From positions 1 to 64,000 of the forward strand of contig CAJUJJ010000002.1 of assembly GCA_910586765.1 (NCBI GenBank): DNA of 64,000 nt. The letters run 5' to 3'. Positions 1 through 8,018 of the stretch are shown in pieces (within the stretch, counting starts at the first letter, position 1; every line of letters begins with the position of its first letter). This stretch comes from an uncultured Clostridia bacterium (lineage in GTDB: Bacteria; Bacillota; Clostridia; Lachnospirales; Anaerotignaceae). Below the pieces are notes generated by a model that was not told where the DNA came from, did not search any database, and saw nothing but the letters and a program-made list of their open reading frames with translations. The position numbers were made by a program, and so were the translations under genes.

Positions 1-106
1 CGATAACAGAGCCGGATACATTGAGAGATGTAAGTCCGGTTCCCGGAGAGGGTGGTGCGAACCTACCATAGTAATATGGCAAGGCGGTGCCTCCCTACTC
101 CACTAC
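1..106 (+). mobile_element. 3' end of a group II intron (domains V and VI)
   Basis: Positions 9-42 form a 34-nt hairpin with the size and layout of group II intron domain V: it starts GAGCCG and ends CGGTTC, with the AGC catalytic triad. Domain VI follows; its basal helix pairs GGAG-AGG with CCT-A-CTCC and leaves a bulged A at about position 97, the expected branch point, 8-9 nt before the likely intron end near 106. The reading frame after 106 continues a coupling-protein gene, so the intron is inserted in that gene. The intron body and its reverse transcriptase would be to the left of the window. The exact splice point is inferred. Confidence 0.75.
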
Positions 107-397
107 AACACCTCCAACACCAGAGGTAACAGCCCGTCTTACGGCTTGAATTATCAGAAGTTAGGCAAAGACCTTGCGAGCGTAGATGAGCTTGCGGTTC
201 TGGATGGCAGCAAGTGTATTTTGCAGTTGCGTGGTGTCAGACCGTTTCTTTCTGACAAGTACGATCTGACGCAGCACCCCAATTATAAGTACACATCAGA
301 CTTTGATAAGAGAAATGAGTTCAACATTGAGCAGTTTCTGAGTCGAAGGTTGAAGCTCAAGGCAGGTGATGAGTTTGTGGTAGTCGATGCGGATTAA
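107..397 (+). CDS. VirD4/TraG-type coupling protein, 3' exon (partial)
   Basis: This is the C-terminal ~96 residues of the type IV coupling ATPase that docks the relaxase-DNA complex to the conjugation channel at the membrane. The open frame runs back through the intron junction with no start codon of its own. The tail has the family's conserved stretch DGSKCILQLRGVRPF followed by LSDKYDLTQHPNYKY. The ATPase motifs lie in the upstream exon, outside the window. The TTG at 146 is in frame but has no ribosome binding site, so I do not take it as a start. A full protein needs intron splicing. Confidence 0.8.
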   Translation, partial: NTSNTRGNSPSYGLNYQKLGKDLASVDELAVLDGSKCILQLRGVRPFLSDKYDLTQHPNYKYTSDFDKRNEFNIEQFLSRRLKLKAGDEFVVVDAD

Positions 398-409
398 GGA
401 GGTTTCTGT

Positions 410-730
410 TTGGAAAATCTGAAAACGGTATCTGCCCTGGTTAAGAACATCTTGGAACACGACCACAAGGCAAGAAATACCGACAATCATTTGTACCTGA
501 TGGTACTGGAACACTATTCCGGTCTGCGTGGCATCGACATTCATGCCATGACGGTTCCTGTGTTTTTGAAGGAACTGGATAGACGCAGCTTTCCGGGGTT
601 TGAAACTGTCCGCAGAAGCAGACAGAAAGTGCAGGCAACCTACCCTGACCTTGCTCCCAGTGAAGCCGTAGGCAAGCGCAGAGCAAAAAATGAGGTTGTA
701 TATCGAGAATTTGCAGAAAGCGAGGTGTAA
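410..730 (+). CDS. Conserved phage/ICE small protein
   Basis: 106 residues starting at TTG, 8 nt after the strong AAGGAGG that overlaps the end of the coupling protein gene. It contains KARNTDNHLYLMVLEHY and FPGFETVRRSRQKVQATYP, a pattern seen in small proteins of Firmicute prophages and Tn1549-like ICEs whose function is not established. No catalytic motif, signal peptide or membrane segment is visible. It is translationally close to the HTH gene that follows, so it probably belongs to the transfer operon. Function unknown. Confidence 0.7.
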   Translation: MENLKTVSALVKNILEHDHKARNTDNHLYLMVLEHYSGLRGIDIHAMTVPVFLKELDRRSFPGFETVRRSRQKVQATYPDLAPSEAVGKRRAKNEVVYREFAESEV

Positions 731-734
731 AAAA

Positions 735-1127
735 ATGACTTGGTGGATCACGGATACCTCTATTGGGCAGCGATTGAAGTTCGTTAGACGATTTCGCCGC
801 CTTACCCAGAAAGAGCTTGGACTCCTGATGGGGTATTCCGAGAAAACAGCGGATGTCCGTATTGCTCAGTATGAGAAAAACGCTCGAACCCCTAATGCAG
901 AAACCACAGCGAAATTCGCAGAGGTTCTGAAGGTTTCACCTGCCGTTTTTTCACCGACGATCTGTGCTTCTCGTGAAGATTTGTTGCAGTCAATGTATTG
1001 GCTGTTTCTTATGAAAGGTGGTGGTGATATATATGATTGTGAAACTGAATATGCAAGAAGCAGAATGGAACAGAAACTTGGCGTGATAACCGTCGAGGAG
1101 TTCCTTGAAAAGATTCTCGTAAACTAA
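735..1127 (+). CDS. XRE-family HTH regulator
   Basis: About 130 residues. The N-terminal half is a Cro/C1-type helix-turn-helix (IGQRLKFVRRFRRLTQKE, then LLMGYSEKTADVRIAQYEK), which binds DNA. The C-terminal ~60 residues match nothing I recognise. The ATG at 735 is preferred over an in-frame start at 690 because GAGGTG, overlapping the previous stop codon, lies 5-10 nt upstream. It sits between the coupling protein and the Maff2 gene and ends at an intrinsic terminator. It may regulate the transfer genes; this is inference from position. Confidence 0.75.
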   Translation: MTWWITDTSIGQRLKFVRRFRRLTQKELGLLMGYSEKTADVRIAQYEKNARTPNAETTAKFAEVLKVSPAVFSPTICASREDLLQSMYWLFLMKGGGDIYDCETEYARSRMEQKLGVITVEEFLEKILVN

Positions 1128-1171
1128 GCCTTCCGTCCGGTTTTGATGCCGATAGTACGGAGGGCTTTTTC
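1128..1171 (+). terminator. Intrinsic terminator
   Basis: GCCTTCCGT pairs with ACGGAGGGC (one G-U) and is followed by five T residues. It separates the regulator gene from the Maff2/VirB operon. Confidence 0.75.
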
Positions 1172-1210
1172 TATTCTCAAAACAATTTCAAATTTTAGGA
1201 GGAAAATATT

Positions 1211-1426
1211 ATGGCATTTTTCAATAGCGCAGTAACCGTTCTTCAGACTCTCGTTATCGCTCTGGGCGCAGGTCTTGGCATCTGGGGTGCAATCAATCTG
1301 CTTGAGGGCTACGGCAACGACAACCCCGGCGCCAAGTCCCAGGGCATGAAGCAGCTCATGGCTGGCGGCGGTGTTGCCCTCATCGGCACCACCCTTGTAC
1401 CTCTGCTCTCCGGACTGTTCGGTTAA
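1211..1426 (+). CDS. Maff2-family small membrane protein
   Basis: 71 residues with two hydrophobic segments (about 10-30 and 48-70) separated by a polar loop, LLEGYGNDNPGAKSQG. This is the signature of the Maff2 family of ICE membrane proteins, whose place and topology resemble VirB2/TrbC pilin-type subunits. The ATG has a near-perfect AGGAGG 8 nt upstream. It directly precedes the VirB6-like gene, so it probably belongs to the mating channel in the cytoplasmic membrane. The pilin-like role is inferred from context. Confidence 0.8.
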   Translation: MAFFNSAVTVLQTLVIALGAGLGIWGAINLLEGYGNDNPGAKSQGMKQLMAGGGVALIGTTLVPLLSGLFG

Positions 1427-1451
1427 TCACAAAACAAGGAGGTAATCGCCT

Positions 1452-2318
1452 TTGGACAGCATACTCCAACAGATCACAGACTGGCTGAAAGAAATGCTCG
1501 TTTCAGCCATTATGGGAAATCTGTCGGGGATGTTTGAGTCCGTCAACAACCAGGTTGGCGAGATAGCAACCTCCGTTGGCATGACCCCGGCGAATTTTTC
1601 GCCGGGTGTCTTTGCCATGGTACGAAACATCTCCGAGTCAGTGATTATCCCAATAGCAGGCTTGATTCTGACCTTCATTGCCTGTTATGAGCTAATTCAG
1701 ATGATTATTGACCACAACAATCTGGCAAATTTTGAAACCTGGATCTTCTTCAAATGGGTGTTCAAGACTTTTGTTGCGGTCATGTTAATCACAAACACAT
1801 TCAATATCACGATGGCTGTGTTCGATGTGGCACAGCACGTTATAAACGCAAGCGCCGGTATCATATCCGGAAATACTGCCATAGATGCTTCGGCATTGGA
1901 AACAATGGAAGAAACGCTGATGGCAATGGATTTGGGACCTTTGCTCGGCTTGTTCCTACAATCCTTTATCGTGCAGGTCACGATGTCCGCTTTGGCAATC
2001 ATCATCTTTGTGATCGTCTACGGTCGAATGATTGAAATTTATCTGATGGTCAGCCTTGCCCCAATTCCGCTTTCCACTTTTGGAAACAGAGAGCAAAGCA
2101 ATATCGGACAGAATTATCTGCGTTCGCTGTTTGCAATCGGATTCCAGGGATTCCTGATTATGATCTGCGTAGGCATTTATGCGGTGCTGATTCAGTCTAT
2201 CGCATTCAGCGATGACATCATCGGTTCTATCTGGGGTGTTATGGGCTACACCGTCCTTTTGTGCTTCACCCTGTTTAAGACCGGTTCGCTTGCGAAGGGT
2301 GTATTCAGCGCTCACTAA
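1452..2318 (+). CDS. VirB6/TrbL-like conjugal transfer membrane protein
   Basis: 288 residues with five or six hydrophobic segments, at about 65-85, 100-120, 165-195, 200-215, 230-250 and 260-280. An amphipathic N-terminus precedes them. The pattern (polytopic, conserved VSLAPIPLSTFGN before the last membrane segments) matches the VirB6/TrbL-like channel component of Firmicute ICEs. It uses TTG as start, 6 nt after AAGGAGG. It lies between the Maff2 and PrgI genes, as expected in the type IV secretion operon. Confidence 0.75.
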   Translation: MDSILQQITDWLKEMLVSAIMGNLSGMFESVNNQVGEIATSVGMTPANFSPGVFAMVRNISESVIIPIAGLILTFIACYELIQMIIDHNNLANFETWIFFKWVFKTFVAVMLITNTFNITMAVFDVAQHVINASAGIISGNTAIDASALETMEETLMAMDLGPLLGLFLQSFIVQVTMSALAIIIFVIVYGRMIEIYLMVSLAPIPLSTFGNREQSNIGQNYLRSLFAIGFQGFLIMICVGIYAVLIQSIAFSDDIIGSIWGVMGYTVLLCFTLFKTGSLAKGVFSAH

Positions 2319-2335
2319 GGAAAGGAGGAAATTGT

Positions 2336-2770
2336 TTGGCAGCGTATATTCCCGTACCTCGTGACCTGACGAGGGTAAAAACAAAAGTGTTCTTCAATCT
2401 GACAAAACGGCAGTTACTTTGCTTTGGTGCGGCGGCGCTCATCGGAGTGCCGATTTTCTTTCTGGTCAAAGCAACCGGAAATGTGAGCCTTGCAGCACTG
2501 TCCATGATGATCGCCATGTTGCCGTTGTTCTTTCTGGCAATGTATGAAAAGGATGGACAGCCGTTGGAAGTTGTTGTAGAACACTTCATTCAGACTAAAT
2601 TCGTTCGTCCCAAGGTTCGCCCTTATCAGACGGACAACTATTATGACGCTTTGATGCGTCAGTACAAACTGGAAAAGGAGGTTGAACGAATTGTTTTTCA
2701 AAAAGAAGCCGCAGGCAAGAAACATCAAAATGCCTGCAAATCTGAATCGGAAGCAGCAGCGAGAAATTAA
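2336..2770 (+). CDS. PrgI-family conjugation membrane protein
   Basis: 144 residues. The start, YIPVPRDLTRVKTKVFFNLTKRQ, is the hallmark of PrgI proteins, the VirB3-like inner-membrane partner of the VirB4 ATPase in Gram-positive conjugation systems. Two membrane segments follow at about 30-50 and 55-75, then a basic cytoplasmic tail. TTG start after AAAGGAGG. Its 3' end overlaps the VirB4 gene by about 80 nt in another frame, which suggests translational coupling. Confidence 0.85.
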   Translation: MAAYIPVPRDLTRVKTKVFFNLTKRQLLCFGAAALIGVPIFFLVKATGNVSLAALSMMIAMLPLFFLAMYEKDGQPLEVVVEHFIQTKFVRPKVRPYQTDNYYDALMRQYKLEKEVERIVFQKEAAGKKHQNACKSESEAAARN

Positions 2771-5117
2771 AGCTGTTGTGGAACGGGCAAAGAAGGACAA
2801 CGGTATTCCGCAGACTGCACAGCAGTCCATTCCCTTTCAGAGAATGTTCCCGGATGGCATCTGCCGTGTCACTGACAGCTATTACACCAAGACCATTCAG
2901 TTTCAGGACATCAACTATCAGCTGGCACAGCAGGAAGATAAGACTGCCATCTTCGATGAGTGGTGTAGTTTCCTGAATTTCTTTGACAGCTCCATTCACT
3001 TTGAGCTTTCCTTTATGAATCTGAGTACCGATGCCGAGAGCTTTGAAAAGAGTATCCGCATCCCGTTCAAGAAGGACAGCTTTAATCCTGTCCGTGCCGA
3101 GTATAGCCAGATGCTGAAAAAGCAGTTGGCGCAGGGCAACAATGGCTTGACCAAAACCAAGTACCTGACATTCGGCATTGAAGCTGAATCCATGAGGCAG
3201 GCAAAGCCGAGACTCAACCATATCGAAAACGATCTGCTCAATAACTTTCGGCGTTTGGGTGTCATTGCCACCACTATGAACGGCAAAGAGCGGCTGCATC
3301 TGATGCACTCCATGTTCCACATGGGCGATAACGATAAGTTCTTCTTCGATTGGAAGTATCTTGTGGAGTCCGGGCTGTCCGTAAAGGACTTCATTGCTCC
3401 AACGGCGTTTGCCTTTAAGACCAACCGCACCTTTCAGATGGGCAGCATCTTCGGTTCGATGTCCTATCTGGCAATTACGGCATCAGACCTGTCTGACCGT
3501 ATGCTGGCGGACTTTCTGGATATGGAATCCACGCAGATCGTGACCATGCACATCCAGTCAGTTGACCAGACTGCGGCGATTAAGACCATCAAGAGAACCA
3601 TCACCGAGCTTGACCGTTCCAAAATCGAAGAACAGAAAAAAGCGGTGCGTTCCGGCTATGACATGGACATTATCCCGTCTGACCTTGCTACCTATGGCAA
3701 AGATGCGAAGTCGCTTCTGAAAGAATTGCAGAGCCAGAACGAGCGAATGTTCATGGTGACATTTCTGGTGCTGAACACCGGGCGCACCGAGCAGGAACTG
3801 GAGAACAATGTGTTTCAGGCACAGAGCATCGCCCAGAAGCATAACTGCAATCTGCGTCGTTTGGATTTTCAGCAGGAATCCGGGCTGATGAGCAGCCTGC
3901 CATTGGCGCAAAACCTGATCGAGATTCGTCGTGGCCTGACAACCAGTTCCACGGCTATTTTTGTGCCTTTCACCACGCAGGAGCTGTTCCAGAATGGTGG
4001 GGAAACGCTCTATTACGGGCTGAATGCTCTGTCGAACAACCTTATCATGGTGGACAGAAAGAAGCTCAAGAACCCCAACGGACTGATTCTGGGTACGCCC
4101 GGTTCCGGTAAATCCTTTTCCGCAAAGCGTGAAATCACCAATGCGTTCCTGGTTACGGATGACGATATTATCATCTGCGACCCCGAAGCGGAATATGCGG
4201 CTCTGGTTCACAAGTTCAATGGTCAGGTGGTAAAAATCAGCTCCTCCAGTACCAACTATATCAACCCTATGGACATCAACCTGAACTACTCTGAGGATGA
4301 CAACCCGGTAGCACTGAAAGCCGATTTTATCCTGTCCCTCTGTGAGTTGATTATGGGCAGTAAGGATGGCTTGCAGCCTATCGAAAAGACGGTTATCGAC
4401 CGTTGTGTGCATCAGATCTATCAGAGATATTTCGACAATCCTGCCCCTGAGAATATGCCGATTCTTGAGGATTTGTATGATGCCCTTCTGAAGCAGGACG
4501 AAAAGGAAGCCCACCATGTAGCGACCGCCTTGGAAATCTATGTTAAGGGTTCTCTGAAACTGTTTAACAACAGAACCAATGTGGATATTCAGAATCGTCT
4601 GGTGTGCTTCGACATTAAGGAGCTTGGCAATCAGCTGAAGAAAATCGGTATGCTGATCGTTCAGGATCAGGTCTGGGGGCGTGTAACTGCCAACCGTTCT
4701 GCCGGTAAATCGACCAGATATTATATTGACGAGTTCCACCTGCTTCTGAAGGAAGAACAGACGGCAACCTATTCCGTAGAAATCTGGAAGCGATTCCGTA
4801 AGTGGGGCGGATTGCCGACCGGTATTACCCAGAATGTCAAAGACCTGCTTCGTTCCCCGGAGATCGCCAACATCCTCGAAAACTCGGATTTCATCTATAT
4901 GCTGAATCAGGCAAGCGATGACCGAAGTATTCTGGCACAGCGGCTGAACATTTCGCCGCATCAGCTGTCCTATGTAACCAACTCTGGTGAGGGCGAAGGA
5001 CTTCTGTTCTATGGCAATGTGATTCTGCCGTTCATTGACCGATTCCCGACCGATCTGGAACTGTATCGCATTATGACCACGAAGTTAAACGAGGTGGCAC
5101 AGGAAAAGGAGGCGTAA
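2691..5117 (+). CDS. VirB4-type conjugation ATPase
   Basis: About 808 residues, the usual length for the motor ATPase of the mating channel. Walker A, GTPGSGKS, is at about 468-475 and Walker B, YYIDEFHLL, at about 676-684. GITQNVKDLL and LENSDFIYMLNQ in the C-terminal half are typical of VirB4/TrbE proteins. A TTG at 2682 is also in frame, but the GGAAAAGGAG at 2671-2680 is too close to it and is correctly spaced for the TTG at 2691. The start is embedded in prgI and the stop lies 3 nt before the next gene, so translation is tightly coupled. Confidence 0.93.
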   Translation: MFFKKKPQARNIKMPANLNRKQQREIKAVVERAKKDNGIPQTAQQSIPFQRMFPDGICRVTDSYYTKTIQFQDINYQLAQQEDKTAIFDEWCSFLNFFDSSIHFELSFMNLSTDAESFEKSIRIPFKKDSFNPVRAEYSQMLKKQLAQGNNGLTKTKYLTFGIEAESMRQAKPRLNHIENDLLNNFRRLGVIATTMNGKERLHLMHSMFHMGDNDKFFFDWKYLVESGLSVKDFIAPTAFAFKTNRTFQMGSIFGSMSYLAITASDLSDRMLADFLDMESTQIVTMHIQSVDQTAAIKTIKRTITELDRSKIEEQKKAVRSGYDMDIIPSDLATYGKDAKSLLKELQSQNERMFMVTFLVLNTGRTEQELENNVFQAQSIAQKHNCNLRRLDFQQESGLMSSLPLAQNLIEIRRGLTTSSTAIFVPFTTQELFQNGGETLYYGLNALSNNLIMVDRKKLKNPNGLILGTPGSGKSFSAKREITNAFLVTDDDIIICDPEAEYAALVHKFNGQVVKISSSSTNYINPMDINLNYSEDDNPVALKADFILSLCELIMGSKDGLQPIEKTVIDRCVHQIYQRYFDNPAPENMPILEDLYDALLKQDEKEAHHVATALEIYVKGSLKLFNNRTNVDIQNRLVCFDIKELGNQLKKIGMLIVQDQVWGRVTANRSAGKSTRYYIDEFHLLLKEEQTATYSVEIWKRFRKWGGLPTGITQNVKDLLRSPEIANILENSDFIYMLNQASDDRSILAQRLNISPHQLSYVTNSGEGEGLLFYGNVILPFIDRFPTDLELYRIMTTKLNEVAQEKEA

Positions 5118-5120
5118 TGT

Positions 5121-6839
5121 ATGGCGAAAAGACCTACACGACTCCGTTTTACCGAAGATGACCTTGCAGATTCTCGTGTGAAGAAAGCTGCCGACCGTGC
5201 AGGTAAGGCGGTTGATAGGGCTGAAAAAGCGGCAGACAAATTGGCTTCCAACAAGGCAAAGCCAAAACTAAAACTGGAAACAGATGCAGCCGGTTCCCGT
5301 AAAGCAAAGCTCCGTTTTGAAAAAGCGGAGTTTACGGAAATCGAGCGTCCATCTGTGGTAAAGCACATGGCAAGCCGTGGTGCCGCAGTCACGCTCACAT
5401 CCAAAGCACATCGGGCGGTGTCAGAATATGAGGATGATAATATCGGCGTTCAGGCTGTGCAGGAAACGACCAAGGCTGTTGAATCCACTGCCTATACCGT
5501 CGATCATGCCGTTTACAGCCACAAGCTGAAAGCCTACGACAAGGCAGATAAGCTGGTTGAGAAGTCAGATAAAGCAAATGTAAATGCCCTGTATGAGAAG
5601 TTCAAAAAGGACAACCCCGATGCCGCTTCCAATCCCATTTCCCGATGGAAACAAAAACAGGCAATCAAAAAGGAGTATGCAGCGGCGAAGGCAGGCAAAG
5701 GGGCAGCGAAAGAAACTGCCGCTAAAGCAACAAAGAAAGCAGCCCAAAGCACCAAAACGATTACAGAGAAAGCGATGGAGTTTTGCACCACACACTCTAA
5801 AACAATTCTGTTTGTTTTGATTGCTGGACTGCTTTTTATGATCCTCTCAGGGATGTTCTCGTCTTGTTCGGCTATGTTCCAAGGCGGCACACAGATCGTT
5901 CTGGGAACTTCTTTTACCGCAAAAGAGGAAGATATTATCGGTGCGGACAATGATTACAAGGCTTTGGAAGCTGCGCTCCGCAATGAAATCAATAATATCG
6001 AGCGTACTCATAGCGGATATGACGAGTACCGGTATGACCTTGATGAAATCAACCACAATCCTTATGAGCTTGCGGCATATCTGACGGTAAAATTCGAGGA
6101 CTACACCAGAGATGAGGTGCAGGCTACCCTGCAATGGCTGTTTGAGCAACAATATGAGCTGACCCTCACAGAAGTAGTAGAGATTCGTACACGAACAACA
6201 TCTTCTACTGATCCTGAAACGGGAGAGACAACAACAGAGGAAGAAGATTACGAATATTATATTCTGAAAGTGAAGCTCAGAAATAAGGGCTTGAACAGTG
6301 TGATTTCAAATTCCGGATTGTCGGAAGATGATATGGAGAGATATAGAATTTTGCTCCAGACAAGGGGCAACAGACCGGATATTTTCGGAAATGACATTTA
6401 CGCCACCCCTGGCGGCGAGTACACCGATTATGATATTCCGGGCGAAGCTCTGACGGACACACGATTTGCCAATATGATTCGTGAAGCCGAGAAGTATCTG
6501 GGATACCCGTATGTGTGGGGCGGCAGCAGCCCGTCTACCTCCTTTGACTGCTCCGGGTTTGTTTCCTATGTAATCAATCACTGCGGAAACGGTTGGAGTA
6601 TTGGTCGTTTGACCGCAAACGGTTTGATGGGCGTATGCGACATTATCCCGAAAAGCTCTGCCAAGCCGGGAGATTTGATTTTCTTCCAAGGCACTTATGA
6701 TACCTCCGGTGCATCACACGTTGGTATCTATGTTGGCAATGGTATGATGATCCACTGCGGAAACCCCATTTCCTACGCTTCTATCGAATCGAATTACTGG
6801 CAACAGCATTTTTACTGCTTCGGCAGAATCAGAAACTAA
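5121..6839 (+). CDS. NlpC/P60 cell-wall hydrolase of the conjugation apparatus
   Basis: 572 residues. A basic, Ala/Lys-rich cytoplasmic N-terminus (1-225) precedes one membrane segment at about 228-250 (TILFVLIAGLLFMILSGM). Then comes a middle domain seen in CD1108-type ICE proteins, an acidic Thr-rich linker, and an NlpC/P60 domain (about 450-572). The catalytic Cys is in FDCSGFVSY (about residue 475), the His in SHVGIYVGNG (about 532), and KPGDLIFF is present. It should cleave peptidoglycan stem peptides outside the membrane so that the channel can cross the wall. It is placed between VirB4 and DUF4315, as in Tn1549 relatives. Confidence 0.9.
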   Translation: MAKRPTRLRFTEDDLADSRVKKAADRAGKAVDRAEKAADKLASNKAKPKLKLETDAAGSRKAKLRFEKAEFTEIERPSVVKHMASRGAAVTLTSKAHRAVSEYEDDNIGVQAVQETTKAVESTAYTVDHAVYSHKLKAYDKADKLVEKSDKANVNALYEKFKKDNPDAASNPISRWKQKQAIKKEYAAAKAGKGAAKETAAKATKKAAQSTKTITEKAMEFCTTHSKTILFVLIAGLLFMILSGMFSSCSAMFQGGTQIVLGTSFTAKEEDIIGADNDYKALEAALRNEINNIERTHSGYDEYRYDLDEINHNPYELAAYLTVKFEDYTRDEVQATLQWLFEQQYELTLTEVVEIRTRTTSSTDPETGETTTEEEDYEYYILKVKLRNKGLNSVISNSGLSEDDMERYRILLQTRGNRPDIFGNDIYATPGGEYTDYDIPGEALTDTRFANMIREAEKYLGYPYVWGGSSPSTSFDCSGFVSYVINHCGNGWSIGRLTANGLMGVCDIIPKSSAKPGDLIFFQGTYDTSGASHVGIYVGNGMMIHCGNPISYASIESNYWQQHFYCFGRIRN

Positions 6840-6853
6840 AGGAGGGATGGCGA

Positions 6854-7111
6854 TTGAGTGCCAAGTTAGACAGAATAGGTGCAGACCTTGAAAAAGCCCG
6901 TAAGAAACGGGCAGAATGGGATGCTAAGGTGAAAGACCTGGAACGCAGATACCGTGAGGAGGAAAATTCCGAAATTCACGAAATGGTTCATGCTGCGAAC
7001 CTGAATCCCGAACAGCTTTCCGAGCTGCTCCGTATGTTTGCTGCGGATATGGCTCCGAAGCCTGATACGATCAATACTATGAATGAGGAGGAAACGCAGA
7101 ATGAGATTTAA
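6854..7111 (+). CDS. DUF4315-family protein
   Basis: 85 residues, charged and helical, starting SAKLDRIGADLEKARKKRA and forming a coiled coil to about residue 40. The second half holds NLNPEQLSELLRMF, the conserved DUF4315 core. TTG start after AAAGGAGG. Its end overlaps the start of the DUF4366 gene by 11 nt. No biochemical role is known to me; it is a constant member of the Tn1549-type transfer operon. Confidence 0.8.
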   Translation: MSAKLDRIGADLEKARKKRAEWDAKVKDLERRYREEENSEIHEMVHAANLNPEQLSELLRMFAADMAPKPDTINTMNEEETQNEI

Positions 7112-7784
7112 GAAAATTGGAGCCGCATTGCTGGCGTGTGCAATGTGTTTTGGCGTGTTTTCTACAACGGCATTTGCCTATGTAGATGAAAGCGTAGCGA
7201 CTGAAGAACCTGCGGTCGAAGAAAAAGTTCCCGAAACAGAGCCGGAGGAGCCGATGCTGCCGCTTACTCCCGACGGCAATCTGACTTTGGTTGATGACGC
7301 TGGCTCGCCTACGAAAAGCGGAAAGCAGTTCATTACCGCTGTAACCAAAAACGGAAACTACTTCTATATCATCATTGACCGTGATGATAAGGGCGAGGAA
7401 ACCGTGCATTTTCTGAATCAGGTGGATGAAGCCGACCTGCTCAAGCTGATGGACGAGGAAGAAGTTGCAGAGTTCACCAAGCCGGTTGAGGAAACAAAGC
7501 CGGAAGTAGTTGAAACAGTTCCTGAAATTACAGAACCGACACCGGAGGAAAAGCCGAAATCCACAAATATGCTCCCGGCGATTCTTACTCTGATTGTGCT
7601 TGCCTGTGGTGGTGGATTCTTCGTATTTAAGAAAGTTCAGGAAAAGAAGAAAGAACAGGAAGCGGCAAAGCCTGACCCGGATGCTGATTATGTGGACGAT
7701 GACGATGACTATGGGTACGATCCGGAGTTTGAGGACGATGATGCAGATAGCTCCGTTGATGAAGATGATAATGAACCTGTGTAA
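7101..7784 (+). CDS. DUF4366-family secreted/anchored protein
   Basis: About 227 residues. A Sec signal peptide (MRFKKIGAALLACAMCFGVF, cleavage near AFA at about 25) is followed by an acidic Pro/Glu-rich extracellular part. A conserved DUF4366 core contains KQFITAVTKNGNYFYIIIDR and HFLNQVDEADLL. A C-terminal membrane segment, LPAILTLIVLACGGGFFVF, precedes a highly acidic Asp-rich cytoplasmic tail. The ATG at 7101 is chosen because GAGGAGG lies just upstream; the in-frame ATG at 7083 is part of that ribosome binding site. Probably a surface part of the mating apparatus; role inferred. Confidence 0.8.
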   Translation: MRFKKIGAALLACAMCFGVFSTTAFAYVDESVATEEPAVEEKVPETEPEEPMLPLTPDGNLTLVDDAGSPTKSGKQFITAVTKNGNYFYIIIDRDDKGEETVHFLNQVDEADLLKLMDEEEVAEFTKPVEETKPEVVETVPEITEPTPEEKPKSTNMLPAILTLIVLACGGGFFVFKKVQEKKKEQEAAKPDPDADYVDDDDDYGYDPEFEDDDADSSVDEDDNEPV

Positions 7785-7806
7785 ACAGAATAGGCTTGAT
7801 GCCTGG

Positions 7807-7827
7807 GGCAATCTTCGGATTGCCTTT
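7807..7827 (+). terminator. Hairpin, probable terminator
   Basis: GGCAATC-TTCG-GATTGCC is a perfect 7-bp stem with a UUCG tetraloop followed by TTT. It closes the DUF4366 transcript just upstream of the Fic cassette. The T-tract is short, so termination may be partial. Confidence 0.6.
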
Positions 7828-7961
7828 ACATAGCATCTGCTTTCAAGAAATAAAATATTTTGTGTTTTTGAAAGCGACCTCTTGAATATTCTGTGTGGTA
7901 GGTGTGCATACTATTATTTCAGTCATAGTGACTGGAAAATTTGTCTGCCTCACCCCATTGA

Positions 7962-8017
7962 AATCTCCGTCATTTTAGAGTAAGATGAGGTAGATAATTC
8001 TGAAATGAGGTAGATAA
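7962..8017 (+). repeat. Left 56-bp inverted repeat of the Fic cassette
   Basis: It begins with AATCTCCGTCAT and ends with GAAATGAGGTAGATAA, separated by 28 nt. The same two blocks recur with the same 28-nt spacing, inverted, at 9072-9127. The 28-nt spacer contains another GATGAGGTAGATAA. Because the inner block ends 1 nt before the Fic ATG, the repeat also contains that gene's leader and probable operator. Confidence 0.8.
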
Positions 8018-8018
8018 C

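Noticed and set aside
146..397. Independent 83-residue gene starting at TTG 146
   Set aside because: No ribosome binding site and clear continuity with the coupling-protein exon from about 107.
3558..4961. 467-codon minus-strand ORF inside the VirB4 gene
   Set aside because: Antisense shadow of a well-supported gene with Walker motifs on the plus strand.
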